From: DAIQRJ01 sp963708795
GTDB taxonomy: Bacteria; Actinomycetota; Actinomycetes; Propionibacteriales; DAIQRJ01
Direction: 5' to 3'
DNA length: 64,000 nucleotides
NCBI GenBank assembly: GCA_963708795.1
Contig: CAVPUH010000002.1
Coordinates: forward strand, 1-64,000
Position 1 is the stretch's first letter, and each line of letters starts with the position of its first letter. Position numbers and translations under genes: made by a program. Under the pieces are notes generated by a model, which had not been told where the DNA came from, did not search any database, and saw nothing but the letters and a program-made list of their open reading frames with translations. Positions 26,482 through 35,827 of this stretch are shown one piece after another.

Positions 26482-27942
26482 ATGACGCTCACGCTGTCCG
26501 GCACGCTCGGGCGGGACGCGGACGACTGGGTGTACGTACCCGTCGACGTCCCGCCCGGCGTGGCTCGGATCGACGTCGAGTACCGCTACGACCGTTCCGA
26601 CGTCGAGCCCGGCGAACTGGCCAATGCCTGCGATCTCGGTGTCTTCGACGAACGGGGCACCGCCGTCGACGGGTCCGGCTTCCGCGGCTGGTCGGGCGGT
26701 GCGCGCACCGGGTTCTTCATCAGCGGGTCGGACGCCACGCCGGGCTATCTCCCCGGACCGCTGAATCCGGGTCGGTGGCACGTGCTGCTCGCCCCGTACC
26801 AGGTCGGACCGGACGGGTTGCACTACGAGGTCGACGTGACGTTCACGCCCGGACCGCTCGAGGCCGCGCCTGCACCCTCGTACCCGCCGACATCGGCCGC
26901 CTCGGTCGGGTCCCGCCGTTGGGTCCGCGGCGACTGCCATCTGCACACCGTGTACTCCGACGGCCGGCGAGAGCCGGGTGAGGTGGCCGCGGCGGCACGA
27001 GCCGGCGGCCTCGACTTCATCATCAGCAGTGAGCACAACACGACGGCCGCGCACCGGCGCTGGGCTGATCATGCGGGCGACGACCTCCTGATCGGGCTCG
27101 GCGAGGAGGTGACCACTCGCAACGGTCACTGGCTCGCGCTCGGCCTGCCGCCCGAGAGCTGGATCGACTGGCGCTTCCGCGGTGACGGTGACGGGTTCCG
27201 CGACGCGGCGGCGCGGGTCCGGGCACTCGGCGGGATCGTCGTGGCCGCGCATCCGTTCGCTCCCTGCCTGGGGTGCCGGTTCAAGCACGATCTGAGCCAC
27301 GCCGACGCCATCGAGGTCTGGAACGGGCCCTGGACACTGGACGACGAGGCGGCGGTCCTCGCGTGGGACAACCTGCTCGGCACGGGCGGCCCGCGGTGGC
27401 CCGCCGCCATCGGCAACTCCGACAGCCACGCCCACGAGGATGCCGTCGGGCTGCCGCAGACCGTCGTCGAGGTCGAGGACCTCCGGCTCGCCGACGTCGT
27501 CGCGGGGCTGGCGGCTGGTCGGTCCTGGATCGCCGAGTCGGCCGACATCGCTCTCACCTTCACCGCCGGGCCCGTCGGCTCCGATCCGGCCGGTAACGGC
27601 GACGGCATCGAGGGTGATGGAATCGACGGCGATCGGCGGGCTGGCATCGGGGAGCGGCTCGCCCTGGCACCGGACGCGCTCGTCGTCGTCCACCTGAGCG
27701 TCGACGGCGTGCCGGGCGGCGAGATCGTGCTGGTGTCCGACCAGGGCGTCGTGCGCCGTGCACCGTGCGACTCGCGCGGTCACGGCGAGCTGGCGTGGCG
27801 GACGGCACCCACCCGGTCGCGGTACGTGCGCGCCGAGGTGCGGCACGCACCCGCGAGCGGCGACGGCGACGGCCCGCCGCCCGCGATGGCGGCGATGACG
27901 AACCCCATCTGGCTGGGCCGCGACCCGCGCGCGACCGGCTAG
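26482..27942 (+). CDS. CehA/McbA family PHP-domain metallohydrolase
   Basis: A 486-residue protein from the ATG at 26482, only 2 bp after the lipoprotein stop. An N-terminal beta-sandwich (about residues 1-135) precedes a PHP domain with all metal motifs: GDCHLHTVYSDGRREPG (HxH, about 152-154), IISSEHNT, VVAAHPFAP and IGNSDSHAHED. CehA/McbA-type PHP enzymes are metal-dependent esterases or phosphoesterases; the substrate here is unknown. No signal peptide is seen. Being downstream of the osmolyte operon may mean co-transcription. A second, secreted CehA-type protein lies at 53.3 kb. The 3' end overlaps the convergent permease gene. Confidence 0.82.
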   Translation: MTLTLSGTLGRDADDWVYVPVDVPPGVARIDVEYRYDRSDVEPGELANACDLGVFDERGTAVDGSGFRGWSGGARTGFFISGSDATPGYLPGPLNPGRWHVLLAPYQVGPDGLHYEVDVTFTPGPLEAAPAPSYPPTSAASVGSRRWVRGDCHLHTVYSDGRREPGEVAAAARAGGLDFIISSEHNTTAAHRRWADHAGDDLLIGLGEEVTTRNGHWLALGLPPESWIDWRFRGDGDGFRDAAARVRALGGIVVAAHPFAPCLGCRFKHDLSHADAIEVWNGPWTLDDEAAVLAWDNLLGTGGPRWPAAIGNSDSHAHEDAVGLPQTVVEVEDLRLADVVAGLAAGRSWIAESADIALTFTAGPVGSDPAGNGDGIEGDGIDGDRRAGIGERLALAPDALVVVHLSVDGVPGGEIVLVSDQGVVRRAPCDSRGHGELAWRTAPTRSRYVRAEVRHAPASGDGDGPPPAMAAMTNPIWLGRDPRATG

Positions 27943-29316
27943 TCCTGGGTGTCGGTCCGGGTCGAGGTCTCGTGCTCCGACGGCGGGGACGTGTCGATCG
28001 CCACGCTCGGCGGCTCCGCGACCGATCCCTCGGTGTGCTCGACGTCTTCCGCGACCTCGTCGCCGCCTGCCGGGTCCGCGACGGCGGGGTCGGTCGGCGG
28101 CACCGTGCCGTCGAACGCCCGGCCGCTCGCGAGATGCGTGATGAACGCGTTGGCGAAGGCCGCGATCGGCACCGCGAACAGTGCGCCGACCAGGCCGGCC
28201 AGCACCGTGCCCGCAGCCAGCGAGAACAGGATGGCCAGCGGGTGGAGACGCACCAGCCGGCCCATCAGGAACGGCTGGAGCACGTGCGACTCCAACTGCT
28301 GCACGCCGAGCACCCCGCCCGCCATGATCAGGGCGACGACCGGACCGTGGGCGACCAGCGCGAGCAGCACCGCGACGATGCCGGACAGCAGCGCCCCGAT
28401 GATCGGGATGAAGGCGCCGAGGAAGACCAGGACGCCGATCGCCGGTGCGAGCGGGACGCGGAGGATGAGAGCCACGATCGTGATGCCCAGGGCGTCGGTG
28501 AACGCGACCAGGATCGTGGCCCGCACATACGCCGTCAGCGACAGCCAGCCGCGGCGCGCGGAAGCATCGACGGGCACGCGAGCCGTGCGCGGGAAGAGCT
28601 TGACGAACCAGGCCCAGATGTCGCGGCCCTGGTACAGGAAGAAGAAGGTCGCGAACAACGTGAGGACGATGCCGGCCAGCACGTGCGTGAGGGTCGTCCC
28701 GACGGCGAGCGCGCCACTGGCGATCTTTTCGGTGCCGGACCCCATCGCCGCCGTGATCTTGTCGTAGACCGCGTTGATCTGGTCGTCGCTCACCTTGAAC
28801 GGACCATGCAGCAGCCACGGAGTGGATCTGCGCGATCGCGACCTTCAGTTGGTCCACGATCGTGTCGCTCGTCGTGGTGATCTGCTGGACGACGATCGTG
28901 ATCGCCCCGACGATCAGGATGAGTCCGCCGATGAGGACGACCGCGGTGGCGAGACCACGCGAGATCCACCGGTTGAGCCACTGCACCGGTCGGCCCATGA
29001 GCGCGGCGAGGAGCAGCGACACGAAGATCGGGATGACGAGTTCGGTGAACTTGCCCAGCACGTACCCGGTGCCGATCACGGCGACGGCGATCACGATGAG
29101 GCGCCATGACCAGGCGGCGGCCGTACGGACGGCGACCGGCATGGCGACCATCGGATCCTCGGGGAGGTGGTCCCTGGTCGGGTCGAGCATCCGATCCTGC
29201 GGAGCGACCGCGTCCGCTGCCTCGGCCTCGCGGGCGGCCCGGGACTGCCGGGGAAGCCGGTCGGCGACGCCGCGAAGCCGCAGCCTGGTCAGGACCTGGT
29301 CGGTGCGACTCACCAT
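27939..29316 (-). CDS. AI-2E (YdiK/PerM) family permease, frame broken near 28810-28835
   Basis: Two adjoining frames make one AI-2E-family transporter of about 458 residues. The first part (start ATG 29316) has a charged N-terminus and the helices SWRLIVIAVAVIGTGYVLGK and LVIPIFVSLLLAALMGRPVQ. The second part continues with DDQINAVYDKITAAMGSGTE, LAGIVLTLFATFFFLYQGRD and the family core GIVAVLLALVAHGPVVALIM. The join needs one base removed near 28820, where IHS-WLLHGPFKV is expected. Members are putative exporters or ion antiporters. The break may be a recent mutation or a sequencing error; the remaining sequence is clean. Confidence 0.8.
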
Positions 29317-29425
29317 CGTCGGCTCACGCTCATCCCCCTCAACCGGCCGCGACTGTGTCGGCGCCGGGTCAGCCTATGTCCCGACGTGCCCGGGCGAGCG
29401 ATGTCGAGGGGCGGCCGACCACCGG

Positions 29426-30583
29426 TCAGGCAAGCGCGCGATCGAGGTCGTCGAGCAGGTCCCCGATCGTCTCGATACCCACCGACAGCCGGACCAAATC
29501 ACCCGGCACCTCGAGCTCGGAGCCGACCACCGACGCATGCGTCATCCGGCCGGGATGCTCGATGAGCGATTCGACGCCACCGAGCGACTCCCCCAGGGTG
29601 AACAGCCGGGTCCGACCGGCCACGTCCACGGCCGCCTGCTCGCCGTCGACGTGCCGGAACGACACCATGCCGCCGAATCGCCGCATCTGCTTCGCGGCGA
29701 CGTCGTGACCCGGATGTCCTGGCAGGCCCGGGTACAGCACCTCCGCCACCTTGGGATGGGTGCCGAGGAAGCCGGCGATCGCCTCGGCGTTGTCGCAGTG
29801 CCGATCCATCCGCACGGCCAGGGTCTTCAGTCCACGCAGCACGAGATACGCATCGAACGGGCCGGAGATCGCGCCGATCGCGTTGCTGTGGAAGGCGAGG
29901 GTGTCGGCCAGCGCCCCGTCCCGCACCACGAGGGCACCGCCGACGACGTCGGAATGGCCGCCCGCGTACTTCGTGGTCGAGTGCACGACGACGTCGGCGC
30001 CGAGATCGAGCGGCTGCTGGAGGTAGGGCGTGGCGAAGGTGTTGTCGACGACGAGGAGCGCGCCGGCTGCGTGGGCGATCTCGGCGAGGGCGGCGATGTC
30101 GGCCACGGCCAGGAGCGGATTCGTGGGGGTCTCGACCCAGACGAGCGACGTCTCCCCGGGGCGCACCGCGGCCTCGACCGCGTCCAGGTCGGTCAGGGCA
30201 GCCGGCACATATCCGAGACCCCAGCGAGCCATCACCTTGTCGAACAGCCGGAAGGTGCCCCCGTAGGCGTCGTCCGGGATGACCACGTGTCGCCCCGGGC
30301 CGGTCAGGGCCTGGAGCAACGTCGTCTCGGCGGCCATTCCACTGGCGAACGCGAAGGCCCGGGTTCCGTGCTCGAGCGCCGCGAGGCAGGTCTCGAGGGC
30401 GGTCCTCGTCGGGTTGGCGGTCCGCGAGTACTCGTACCCGCCGCGCAGCCCACCGACGCCGTCCTGGGCGTAGGTGCTGGTGGCGTAGATGGGGACGCTG
30501 ACCGCGCCGGTGCCCGCTTCGGGCTCCTGACCTGCATGGATGGCGAGGGACTCGAAGCCCCAGGACGGCCCGTCGGTTGTCAC
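29426..30583 (-). CDS. metB: cystathionine gamma-synthase
   Basis: A 385-residue PLP enzyme from the ATG at 30583. It joins O-acylhomoserine and cysteine to cystathionine in methionine synthesis; related gamma-lyases look similar. The PLP lysine sits in VVHSTTKYAGGHSDVVGG (about residue 200). SRTANPTRTALETCLAALEH, FASGMAAETTLLQAL and LGESLGGVESLIEHPGRMTH are typical of the Cys/Met-metabolism family. It is separated from cbs (about 8 kb away) but fits the same transsulfuration pathway. Confidence 0.9.
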   Translation of the reverse strand: MTTDGPSWGFESLAIHAGQEPEAGTGAVSVPIYATSTYAQDGVGGLRGGYEYSRTANPTRTALETCLAALEHGTRAFAFASGMAAETTLLQALTGPGRHVVIPDDAYGGTFRLFDKVMARWGLGYVPAALTDLDAVEAAVRPGETSLVWVETPTNPLLAVADIAALAEIAHAAGALLVVDNTFATPYLQQPLDLGADVVVHSTTKYAGGHSDVVGGALVVRDGALADTLAFHSNAIGAISGPFDAYLVLRGLKTLAVRMDRHCDNAEAIAGFLGTHPKVAEVLYPGLPGHPGHDVAAKQMRRFGGMVSFRHVDGEQAAVDVAGRTRLFTLGESLGGVESLIEHPGRMTHASVVGSELEVPGDLVRLSVGIETIGDLLDDLDRALA

Positions 30584-30755
30584 GAGCCGACCCTAGCGGC
30601 CACCTCGGGAAGCCCGAGTGGGCGCGTCGTCCCGCGACACGCCGTCCGGGCGTGCGCCTCCGACCATTCGACGGGCTGGTGCCCCGCCGCCGACTCCCCG
30701 GGAACAGCGTTCGGTTTGTCGTCGTTGAGGATGCTGTCCATCAGGAGGCGATCAC

Positions 30756-31403
30756 ATGTTCGATCTGTTCCGCAATTCCAAGTCCACGCTGGTCACACCG
30801 GAGCAGGCGCTGCCCGGGCGCTCGTCGCGCCCGTTCCGGCTCGCCGGCATCCACACGGTCCTCGGCACCCCGATCGACGCACCGCTGCTCCCCGACCAGG
30901 CCGTCGCCGTCTTCGGCCTCGGCTGCTTCTGGGGTGAGGAGCAGACCTTCTGGCAGGTGCCCGGCGTGTACTCCACGTCGGTGGGCTACGCGGGTGGCTT
31001 CACCCCGAACCCCAGCTACGAAGAGGTGTGCTCCGCCCGAACCGGGCACGCGGAAGTCGTCCGGGTGGTGTTCGACACGACCCAGCTGTCCTACGCCGAC
31101 CTGCTCAAGGTGTTCTGGGAGAACCACAATCCGACGCAGGGGATGCGACAGGGGAACGACGTCGGCAGCCAGTACCGCTCGGTCATCCTGACGACCACCC
31201 CGGAGCAGCAGGCCGAGGCCGAGGCGTCGAAGGTCGTGTACCAGAAGGCGATGTCGGCCCGGGGGTACGGCGAGATCACCACGGCGATCGAGCCGTTGGG
31301 CGAGTACTACTTCGCCGAGGACTATCACCAGCAGTACCTCGACAAGAACCCCGGTGGCTACTGCCCGCTGCACGCCACCGGCGTGAAGTACGCGGACGCC
31401 TGA
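30756..31403 (+). CDS. msrA: peptide-methionine (S)-S-oxide reductase
   Basis: A 215-residue repair enzyme from the ATG at 30756, with a strong ribosome site (AGGAGG at about 30740). It reduces methionine-S-sulfoxide in proteins. The active site FGLGCFWGEEQTFW (nucleophile Cys at about residue 55) and SVGYAGGFTPNPSYEEVCSART are diagnostic, and DYHQQYLDKNPGGYCP near the end supplies the recycling cysteine. The extended N-terminus (DLFRNSKSTLVTPEQALPGR) is the usual actinobacterial form. Confidence 0.95.
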   Translation: MFDLFRNSKSTLVTPEQALPGRSSRPFRLAGIHTVLGTPIDAPLLPDQAVAVFGLGCFWGEEQTFWQVPGVYSTSVGYAGGFTPNPSYEEVCSARTGHAEVVRVVFDTTQLSYADLLKVFWENHNPTQGMRQGNDVGSQYRSVILTTTPEQQAEAEASKVVYQKAMSARGYGEITTAIEPLGEYYFAEDYHQQYLDKNPGGYCPLHATGVKYADA

Positions 31404-31419
31404 CCTCGAGCTGAGGTCA
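31401..31419 (+). terminator. short inverted repeat at the msrA stop, possible terminator
   Basis: TGACCTC and GAGGTCA (7-bp arms, 5-nt loop) begin at the msrA stop codon itself. There is no T-run, so termination is only a possibility. Confidence 0.3.
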
Positions 31420-31482
31420 TCGCGAGCACGTCGGCGCCGTCGGGGATTCCCGGCGGCGCTGACGCGTTCGTCCGGCAGTAGG

Positions 31483-32280
31483 TCAGTGGGCAAGGAGTCC
31501 GGAGTCGGGATTGCGTCGGGTGACGCAGTACTGCCGGCCCGCCGGGTCGACGAGCGTGACCCAGTTCCCGCGCCGATGCACCAGCCGCGCCCCCAGGGTG
31601 AGATGGCGCGCGACCTCCGCGTCGGCGTCGTCCGCGGCGAGGTCGAGGTGGGCGCTGACCGGCTGCCCGACGGCGGACTCGTCCAGTCGCTGCAGCAGGA
31701 GCCGGAGCGGCTGGCCGGCGGGTCGGGTCAGCACCTGGAACTCCGACGCCGACGCCGACGAGAGCGGCCACCCGGTGAGCGAAGACCAGAACCCTGCCTC
31801 GACGTCGAGAAGCTCGGTCGGGATGTCGAGACAGACCTGGTCGACGAGGCTGCGAGATCCCTCCGGCCAGATCTGCGGAGGCGGTCGCTGCTCCTCGCCG
31901 TGGTGTTGGACGAGGCAGAACACGAGGCCACCCGGTGAGGCGAGGATGACGAGCCCGGCGCGATCGTCGAGCACCACCGCGCCGTGTTCGATGGCGTGAC
32001 CTGCGGATCCGGTCACGTCGTCGACGTGCAGGTCGAGGTGAACTCGGGCCGGCCCTTCCCGCAAGGTCTGGAGCCGGAGATACGCGTCGCCGTCGGGCGG
32101 CACCAGCGACGCGAACTCGCCGCGCCCCCCGCGTCGTGTCGACACTCCCGCCCCGGTCACGGCTCGCCAGAACGCCTCGTCGGCGGCGGGGTCCGCGCTG
32201 ACGTCGAGGAACGCCGTCAGCCAGCGCACCGGGGGCGCACCTGTGGGCGGTGCCGGTCGTGCTCGGTGCGCCTCGTTCAC
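31483..32280 (-). CDS. VOC (glyoxalase-like) superfamily protein, two modules
   Basis: A 265-residue protein from the GTG at 32280, overlapping the stop of the monooxygenase-like gene. It contains two beta-alpha-beta-beta-beta VOC halves, the first starting VRWLTAFLDVSADPAADEAF with VHLDLHVDD, the second DQVCLDIPTELLDVEAGFWS with SAHLDLAADDADAEV and the end WVTLVDPAGRQYCVTRR. Such proteins bind metals or small molecules in dioxygenase, glyoxalase or resistance roles. The substrate is not recognisable. Confidence 0.8.
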   Translation of the reverse strand: MNEAHRARPAPPTGAPPVRWLTAFLDVSADPAADEAFWRAVTGAGVSTRRGGRGEFASLVPPDGDAYLRLQTLREGPARVHLDLHVDDVTGSAGHAIEHGAVVLDDRAGLVILASPGGLVFCLVQHHGEEQRPPPQIWPEGSRSLVDQVCLDIPTELLDVEAGFWSSLTGWPLSSASASEFQVLTRPAGQPLRLLLQRLDESAVGQPVSAHLDLAADDADAEVARHLTLGARLVHRRGNWVTLVDPAGRQYCVTRRNPDSGLLAH

Positions 32281-32612
32281 CCACCTTCGGACGGAACCGA
32301 CAGTTCGCCCATCTCCGACCATGCCTCCCCCGGCACCTGGACATTCACGATCTCCGGTGTCTTCGCCAGCATCGTCGGCATGAGCGCCATGGCGGCCTTG
32401 AAGTGCTCGGAGCCGACGTGGTCCGCGCCGGCGTCGCCCTCGGTGAACGCCTCGAGCAGGATGAACTGATTCGGGTCGTCGACACTCCTCGACCAGTCGA
32501 ACCACAGGTTGCCCGGCTCGGACCGCGTGGCCCGGGTGAACGAGGCGACGGCCGGCAGCCAGGCCTCGGCGAACTCGGGTCGCACGGTGAACTTGACGAC
32601 GATGAAGATCAT
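32277..32612 (-). CDS. antibiotic biosynthesis monooxygenase (ABM/YgiN-like) domain protein
   Basis: About 111 residues from the ATG at 32612, chosen because AAGG lies 9 nt upstream; an ATG at 32621 is possible. A single ABM ferredoxin-like domain is visible: IFIVVKFTVRPEFAEAWLPA, SEPGNLWFDWSRSVDDPNQF and ILLEAFTEGDAGADHVGSEH. Family members act on quinones or polyketides or degrade haem. It is coupled to the VOC gene by a 4-bp overlap. Confidence 0.82.
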   Translation of the reverse strand: MIFIVVKFTVRPEFAEAWLPAVASFTRATRSEPGNLWFDWSRSVDDPNQFILLEAFTEGDAGADHVGSEHFKAAMALMPTMLAKTPEIVNVQVPGEAWSEMGELSVPSEGG

Positions 32613-32682
32613 GACGTTCATCCTTGCTCGTGACGGGGATCCGATAGCGTCGCGGTCACCCGAACGGACGAAGGCGGCCGAC

Positions 32683-33666
32683 GTGAACGACCTGGTACCC
32701 ATTTCGCTCGTGATCGACGACGGCAGCCCCTTCGTCCACCTGTACCGGTACCACCTGCCGGACGCGCACGGGCTGGAACCGCTGACCGGCGACGGCGTGC
32801 GACTCGTCGACGAGATCCCGTCGTCGTTCCTCGACGAGTACTGCGACGTGGTGACGCGGCACGCCATGGCGGGCAAGTTCTCGATCGTCCCCATGCCGGC
32901 GGGGCGCGGCGACGTGGTCCGGGGAATCGACGGCCACCCACCCGAGCAGACACGCGCCTGGCTCGACGTCGCCCGCACGCGGCTCGGTCCTCGGTTCGAC
33001 TTCAGTCCCGAGATGCTCACCCACGACTTCGCCGTGGACCTCGACGACGAGACCATGCTCGCCGAGACCGAACTGACCTGGTCGCGACACCAGGATGCCA
33101 GCACCCTGACTCCCTATATCAGCAAATCTCTTCGCCTGTTGAAGGATGCCGGCATCGACGCGACCGGCGTGACGAGCCCGTGGAGCTTCGGCGACCAGGT
33201 GGAGTCGGAGTATCAGCAGGCGATCATGGCTGCCCAGCGTGACGTCTACGACCGGCGGCTGTCCTGGTACTTCCTGCATGCGTTCAGCGATCGACCGGCC
33301 ACCCGTCCCTACGTCGCCAGGGCGGACCCGATCGGGACGCTGGTCTCGATCGTCACCAACACCCGCGATCACTTCTGGGCCGCCATCGAACAGAGCCGCG
33401 ACGATGACGACCTCGTCACCGAGATCGCGGACCGTTACCTGACCGACGACGGGCGTGCGGGCGATCTGCTCACGATCCTCGACGCCGGCGGTTGGCCGAC
33501 GATGGTCACGCACTGGCAGTGTCTCTACGGCAACGGGACCAAGGTCGGCCTTCGGGCGCTCGACCTGGTGGGCGAGCGGGTGAACCGGCTCCTCGGCGAT
33601 CGAGTGCGGTGGACCAGCTGCCTGGAGGCGGCCGAGCGCACCGTGGCCGAGTTCGCCGCCCGCTGA
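32683..33666 (+). CDS. conserved hypothetical protein, possibly polysaccharide-deacetylase-like fold
   Basis: A 327-residue protein from the GTG at 32683 (AAGGCGG upstream). I do not recognise the family with certainty. It opens with VPISLVIDDGSPFVHLYRYH and later has AGKFSIVPMPAGRGDV, which resembles the start of NodB/deacetylase-like barrels (an Asp-Asp pair followed by a strand ending in a small residue). TSPWSFGDQVESEYQQAI and MVTHWQCLYGNGTKVGLRAL are other conserved-looking stretches. It is cytosolic with no signal. The next gene, a GNAT acetyltransferase, follows after 30 bp. Confidence 0.6.
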   Translation: MNDLVPISLVIDDGSPFVHLYRYHLPDAHGLEPLTGDGVRLVDEIPSSFLDEYCDVVTRHAMAGKFSIVPMPAGRGDVVRGIDGHPPEQTRAWLDVARTRLGPRFDFSPEMLTHDFAVDLDDETMLAETELTWSRHQDASTLTPYISKSLRLLKDAGIDATGVTSPWSFGDQVESEYQQAIMAAQRDVYDRRLSWYFLHAFSDRPATRPYVARADPIGTLVSIVTNTRDHFWAAIEQSRDDDDLVTEIADRYLTDDGRAGDLLTILDAGGWPTMVTHWQCLYGNGTKVGLRALDLVGERVNRLLGDRVRWTSCLEAAERTVAEFAAR

Positions 33667-33696
33667 CGACCGGTCCGCCGGCGTAGCGTCGCGGCC

Positions 33697-34368
33697 GTGA
33701 ACGCGACCCCGTCGCCCTGGGCTCTCGACCGCCTGCGCCTGCGCATCGACGACCTCGTCCTCCGCCCGGTCGTCGAGACCGACCTCGACGACCTCGGGGA
33801 CCTGATGCCGCTCGACCTCGAGGTCGACCCGTCGCTGTCCATGCCGTTCGGCCTCGATCCGAAGGCGGCGCGCAGTGTCGCTGCCCGGCAGGCCTACTGG
33901 CGAGCTCAGGCGAACTGGTCCCCGGACTCCTGGAACCTCTCGTTCGCGGTCACCCGCGGAGGCGACCTGCTGGGCGTCCAGACCCTCGAGGCCCGCGACT
34001 TCGCGATCCTGCGGACGGTCGAGACGGCGTCCTGGCTCGGCTCGGAGCACCGCGGTCAGGGCATCGGCAAGGCGATGCGGACGGCAGTGCTGGCGCTGGC
34101 CTTCGACGGGCTCGCAGCCGAGGTGGCGGAGACCGAGGCGTGGGCGGACAACGCCGCGTCGATCGGGGTCAGCCGCGCGCTCGGATACGAGCCGAACGGC
34201 ACCACCCGTCACCTCCGGATCGGCGCAACGATCACGGGTGAGCCGACTCGCGCGAGCGACGACATGCCGAAGCTCCGGCTCGACCTGGCCGGGTGGCGTG
34301 CGCGGGCTCGACCGCACGTCACGATCGAGGCCCTGGACGGCTGCCGGGCCTGGTTCATCGCACCCTAG
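33697..34368 (+). CDS. GNAT family N-acetyltransferase
   Basis: A 223-residue acetyltransferase from the GTG at 33697. The acetyl-CoA binding region is ASWLGSEHRGQGIGKAMRTA (pyrophosphate loop R-G-Q-G-I-G, about residues 114-119), preceded by the beta strands NLSFAVTRGGDLLGVQTLEA and followed by ETEAWADNAASIGVSRALGY. This resembles the RimJ/RimL type. The substrate is unknown. It lies in a run of plus-strand genes with short spacers (30 bp upstream, 9 bp downstream). Confidence 0.85.
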   Translation: MNATPSPWALDRLRLRIDDLVLRPVVETDLDDLGDLMPLDLEVDPSLSMPFGLDPKAARSVAARQAYWRAQANWSPDSWNLSFAVTRGGDLLGVQTLEARDFAILRTVETASWLGSEHRGQGIGKAMRTAVLALAFDGLAAEVAETEAWADNAASIGVSRALGYEPNGTTRHLRIGATITGEPTRASDDMPKLRLDLAGWRARARPHVTIEALDGCRAWFIAP

Positions 34369-34377
34369 GGTCGGAAC

Positions 34378-35760
34378 ATGACCGACGTCGCCCGACCCGC
34401 CACTGCCACCGATCAGCCCGCCTTCTCCGAGGAATCCCGGCGCGCACTACGGCGCATGGTCGCCGAGCGCCAGGCGAAGCATCGCCTCCCGGGAGCGTTC
34501 GGTGCGGTCGTCCGCGACGGGGCGCTGGCCTGGTCGCACGGAGTGGGTACGACCGACGTCACGTCCCCGACGTCCACCCCGACCGACGACACCCGCTTCC
34601 AGATCGCCTCCATCAGCAAGACCTTCACGGCGGTCGCCGTCCTCGCCCTACGCGACGAGGGCAGGCTCGACCTCGACGACCCGGTGGGCAAGCACATTCC
34701 CGAGAACACCCATGCGGGCGTGACGATCCGGCGGTTGCTGTCGCACTCCAGCGGCATGCAGCGCGAGCCGGTCGGCGACGTGTGGGAGACCCTCGTCTAC
34801 CCCGACCGCGCGGCCATGGTCGAGGGCTGGAACGCGGCCGAGCAGATCCTGCCGACCCACCACACCTGGCACTACTCCGAACCTGGGTTTCGCGGTGCTC
34901 GGAGAGATCGTCACGAGGCTCGACGGTCGCCCGTGGATCGACAGCATCCGAGCCCGCATCCTCGACCCACTGGAGCTGCGGCGGACGGGCCTGGCGATCG
35001 AGCCGCCGACACGACGCCCGGCTACTACGTCCCGCCGTTCACCGACGTGCCCGTCCCGGAGCCGTTGCTCGACATCGCCGCGATGGCCCCCGTCGGCGGC
35101 CTCGCGTCCACCGCACGCGACCTCGCCGTGTGGGCAGGGTTCTGGGCGTCGCCGGTCGACGAGGTGCTGAAGTCCGACACGGTCGAGGAGATGTGCCGCC
35201 CGCAGATCGTGGCCGACCCGGTCGGCTGGCGCAGTTCGTGGGGGCTGGGCGTCGGCCTGATCCGCCATCAGGACAGGGTGTTCGTCGGTCACACCGGGGG
35301 CATGCCGGGCCACATCACCGGCGTGTTCGTCGACCGGGAGTCCGGTACCGGCGGCATCGCGTTGATGAACAGCTCGGCCAGCCCGGACCCGTCGGCGTTC
35401 GCGATCGACCTGGCCACGTACGCGCTCGACCACGAGCCGGCCGATCCCGAGCCCTGGATTCCCGGCACCGAGGTTCCGGCCGAGCTCACGGGCGTGCTCG
35501 GGCGTTGGTTCTCCGAGGGCGCCGGGTTCTCGTTCAGCGTCCGCCAGGGTCGGTTGGAGGCACGGGCCGAGGGCGCTCCCGACACGCAGCCGCCGTCGGT
35601 GTTCCGCAAGCTGGCCGACGACCTCTACCGCACCGAGTCCGGGCGGGAGGCCGGCGAACTGCTCCGGATCACCCGCGACGCCGACGGGCGAGCCGTGAAG
35701 CTCAACTGGGCCACGTACCTGTTCGGTCGGCTGCCGCAGGCCTTCGGCGAGTGGCTGTGA
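34378..35760 (+). CDS. serine hydrolase, class C beta-lactamase family, with two compensating frame breaks
   Basis: A 460-codon ORF. The catalytic Ser-x-x-Lys is present in ASISKTFTAVAVLAL (about residue 78) and the KTG-equivalent in FVGHTGGMPGHI. Between about 34878 and 35015 the expected sequence lies in another frame: SNLGFAVLGEIVTRLDG, with the Tyr-x-Asn motif as Y-S-N, then RARILDPLELRRTGLAIEPP. One extra base near 34880 and one missing base near 35012 leave about 45 residues garbled, and the third catalytic motif is lost in the ORF as written. Members are DD-peptidases, esterases or beta-lactamases. There is no signal peptide, so an esterase role is more likely. Confidence 0.75.
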   Translation: MTDVARPATATDQPAFSEESRRALRRMVAERQAKHRLPGAFGAVVRDGALAWSHGVGTTDVTSPTSTPTDDTRFQIASISKTFTAVAVLALRDEGRLDLDDPVGKHIPENTHAGVTIRRLLSHSSGMQREPVGDVWETLVYPDRAAMVEGWNAAEQILPTHHTWHYSEPGFRGARRDRHEARRSPVDRQHPSPHPRPTGAAADGPGDRAADTTPGYYVPPFTDVPVPEPLLDIAAMAPVGGLASTARDLAVWAGFWASPVDEVLKSDTVEEMCRPQIVADPVGWRSSWGLGVGLIRHQDRVFVGHTGGMPGHITGVFVDRESGTGGIALMNSSASPDPSAFAIDLATYALDHEPADPEPWIPGTEVPAELTGVLGRWFSEGAGFSFSVRQGRLEARAEGAPDTQPPSVFRKLADDLYRTESGREAGELLRITRDADGRAVKLNWATYLFGRLPQAFGEWL

Positions 35761-35827
35761 CGCGGCGGCTGGCCGACACCGGGCACGCCCTCGACACGAC
35801 GACCCTGGTGCCGCAGAGGATCGGAGC

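Noticed and set aside
26152..29316. A 1,054-codon open frame on the minus strand spanning the PHP gene and permease
   Set aside because: Only its first about 170 codons are the true start of the AI-2E permease; the rest runs antisense through the PHP gene with shadow composition.
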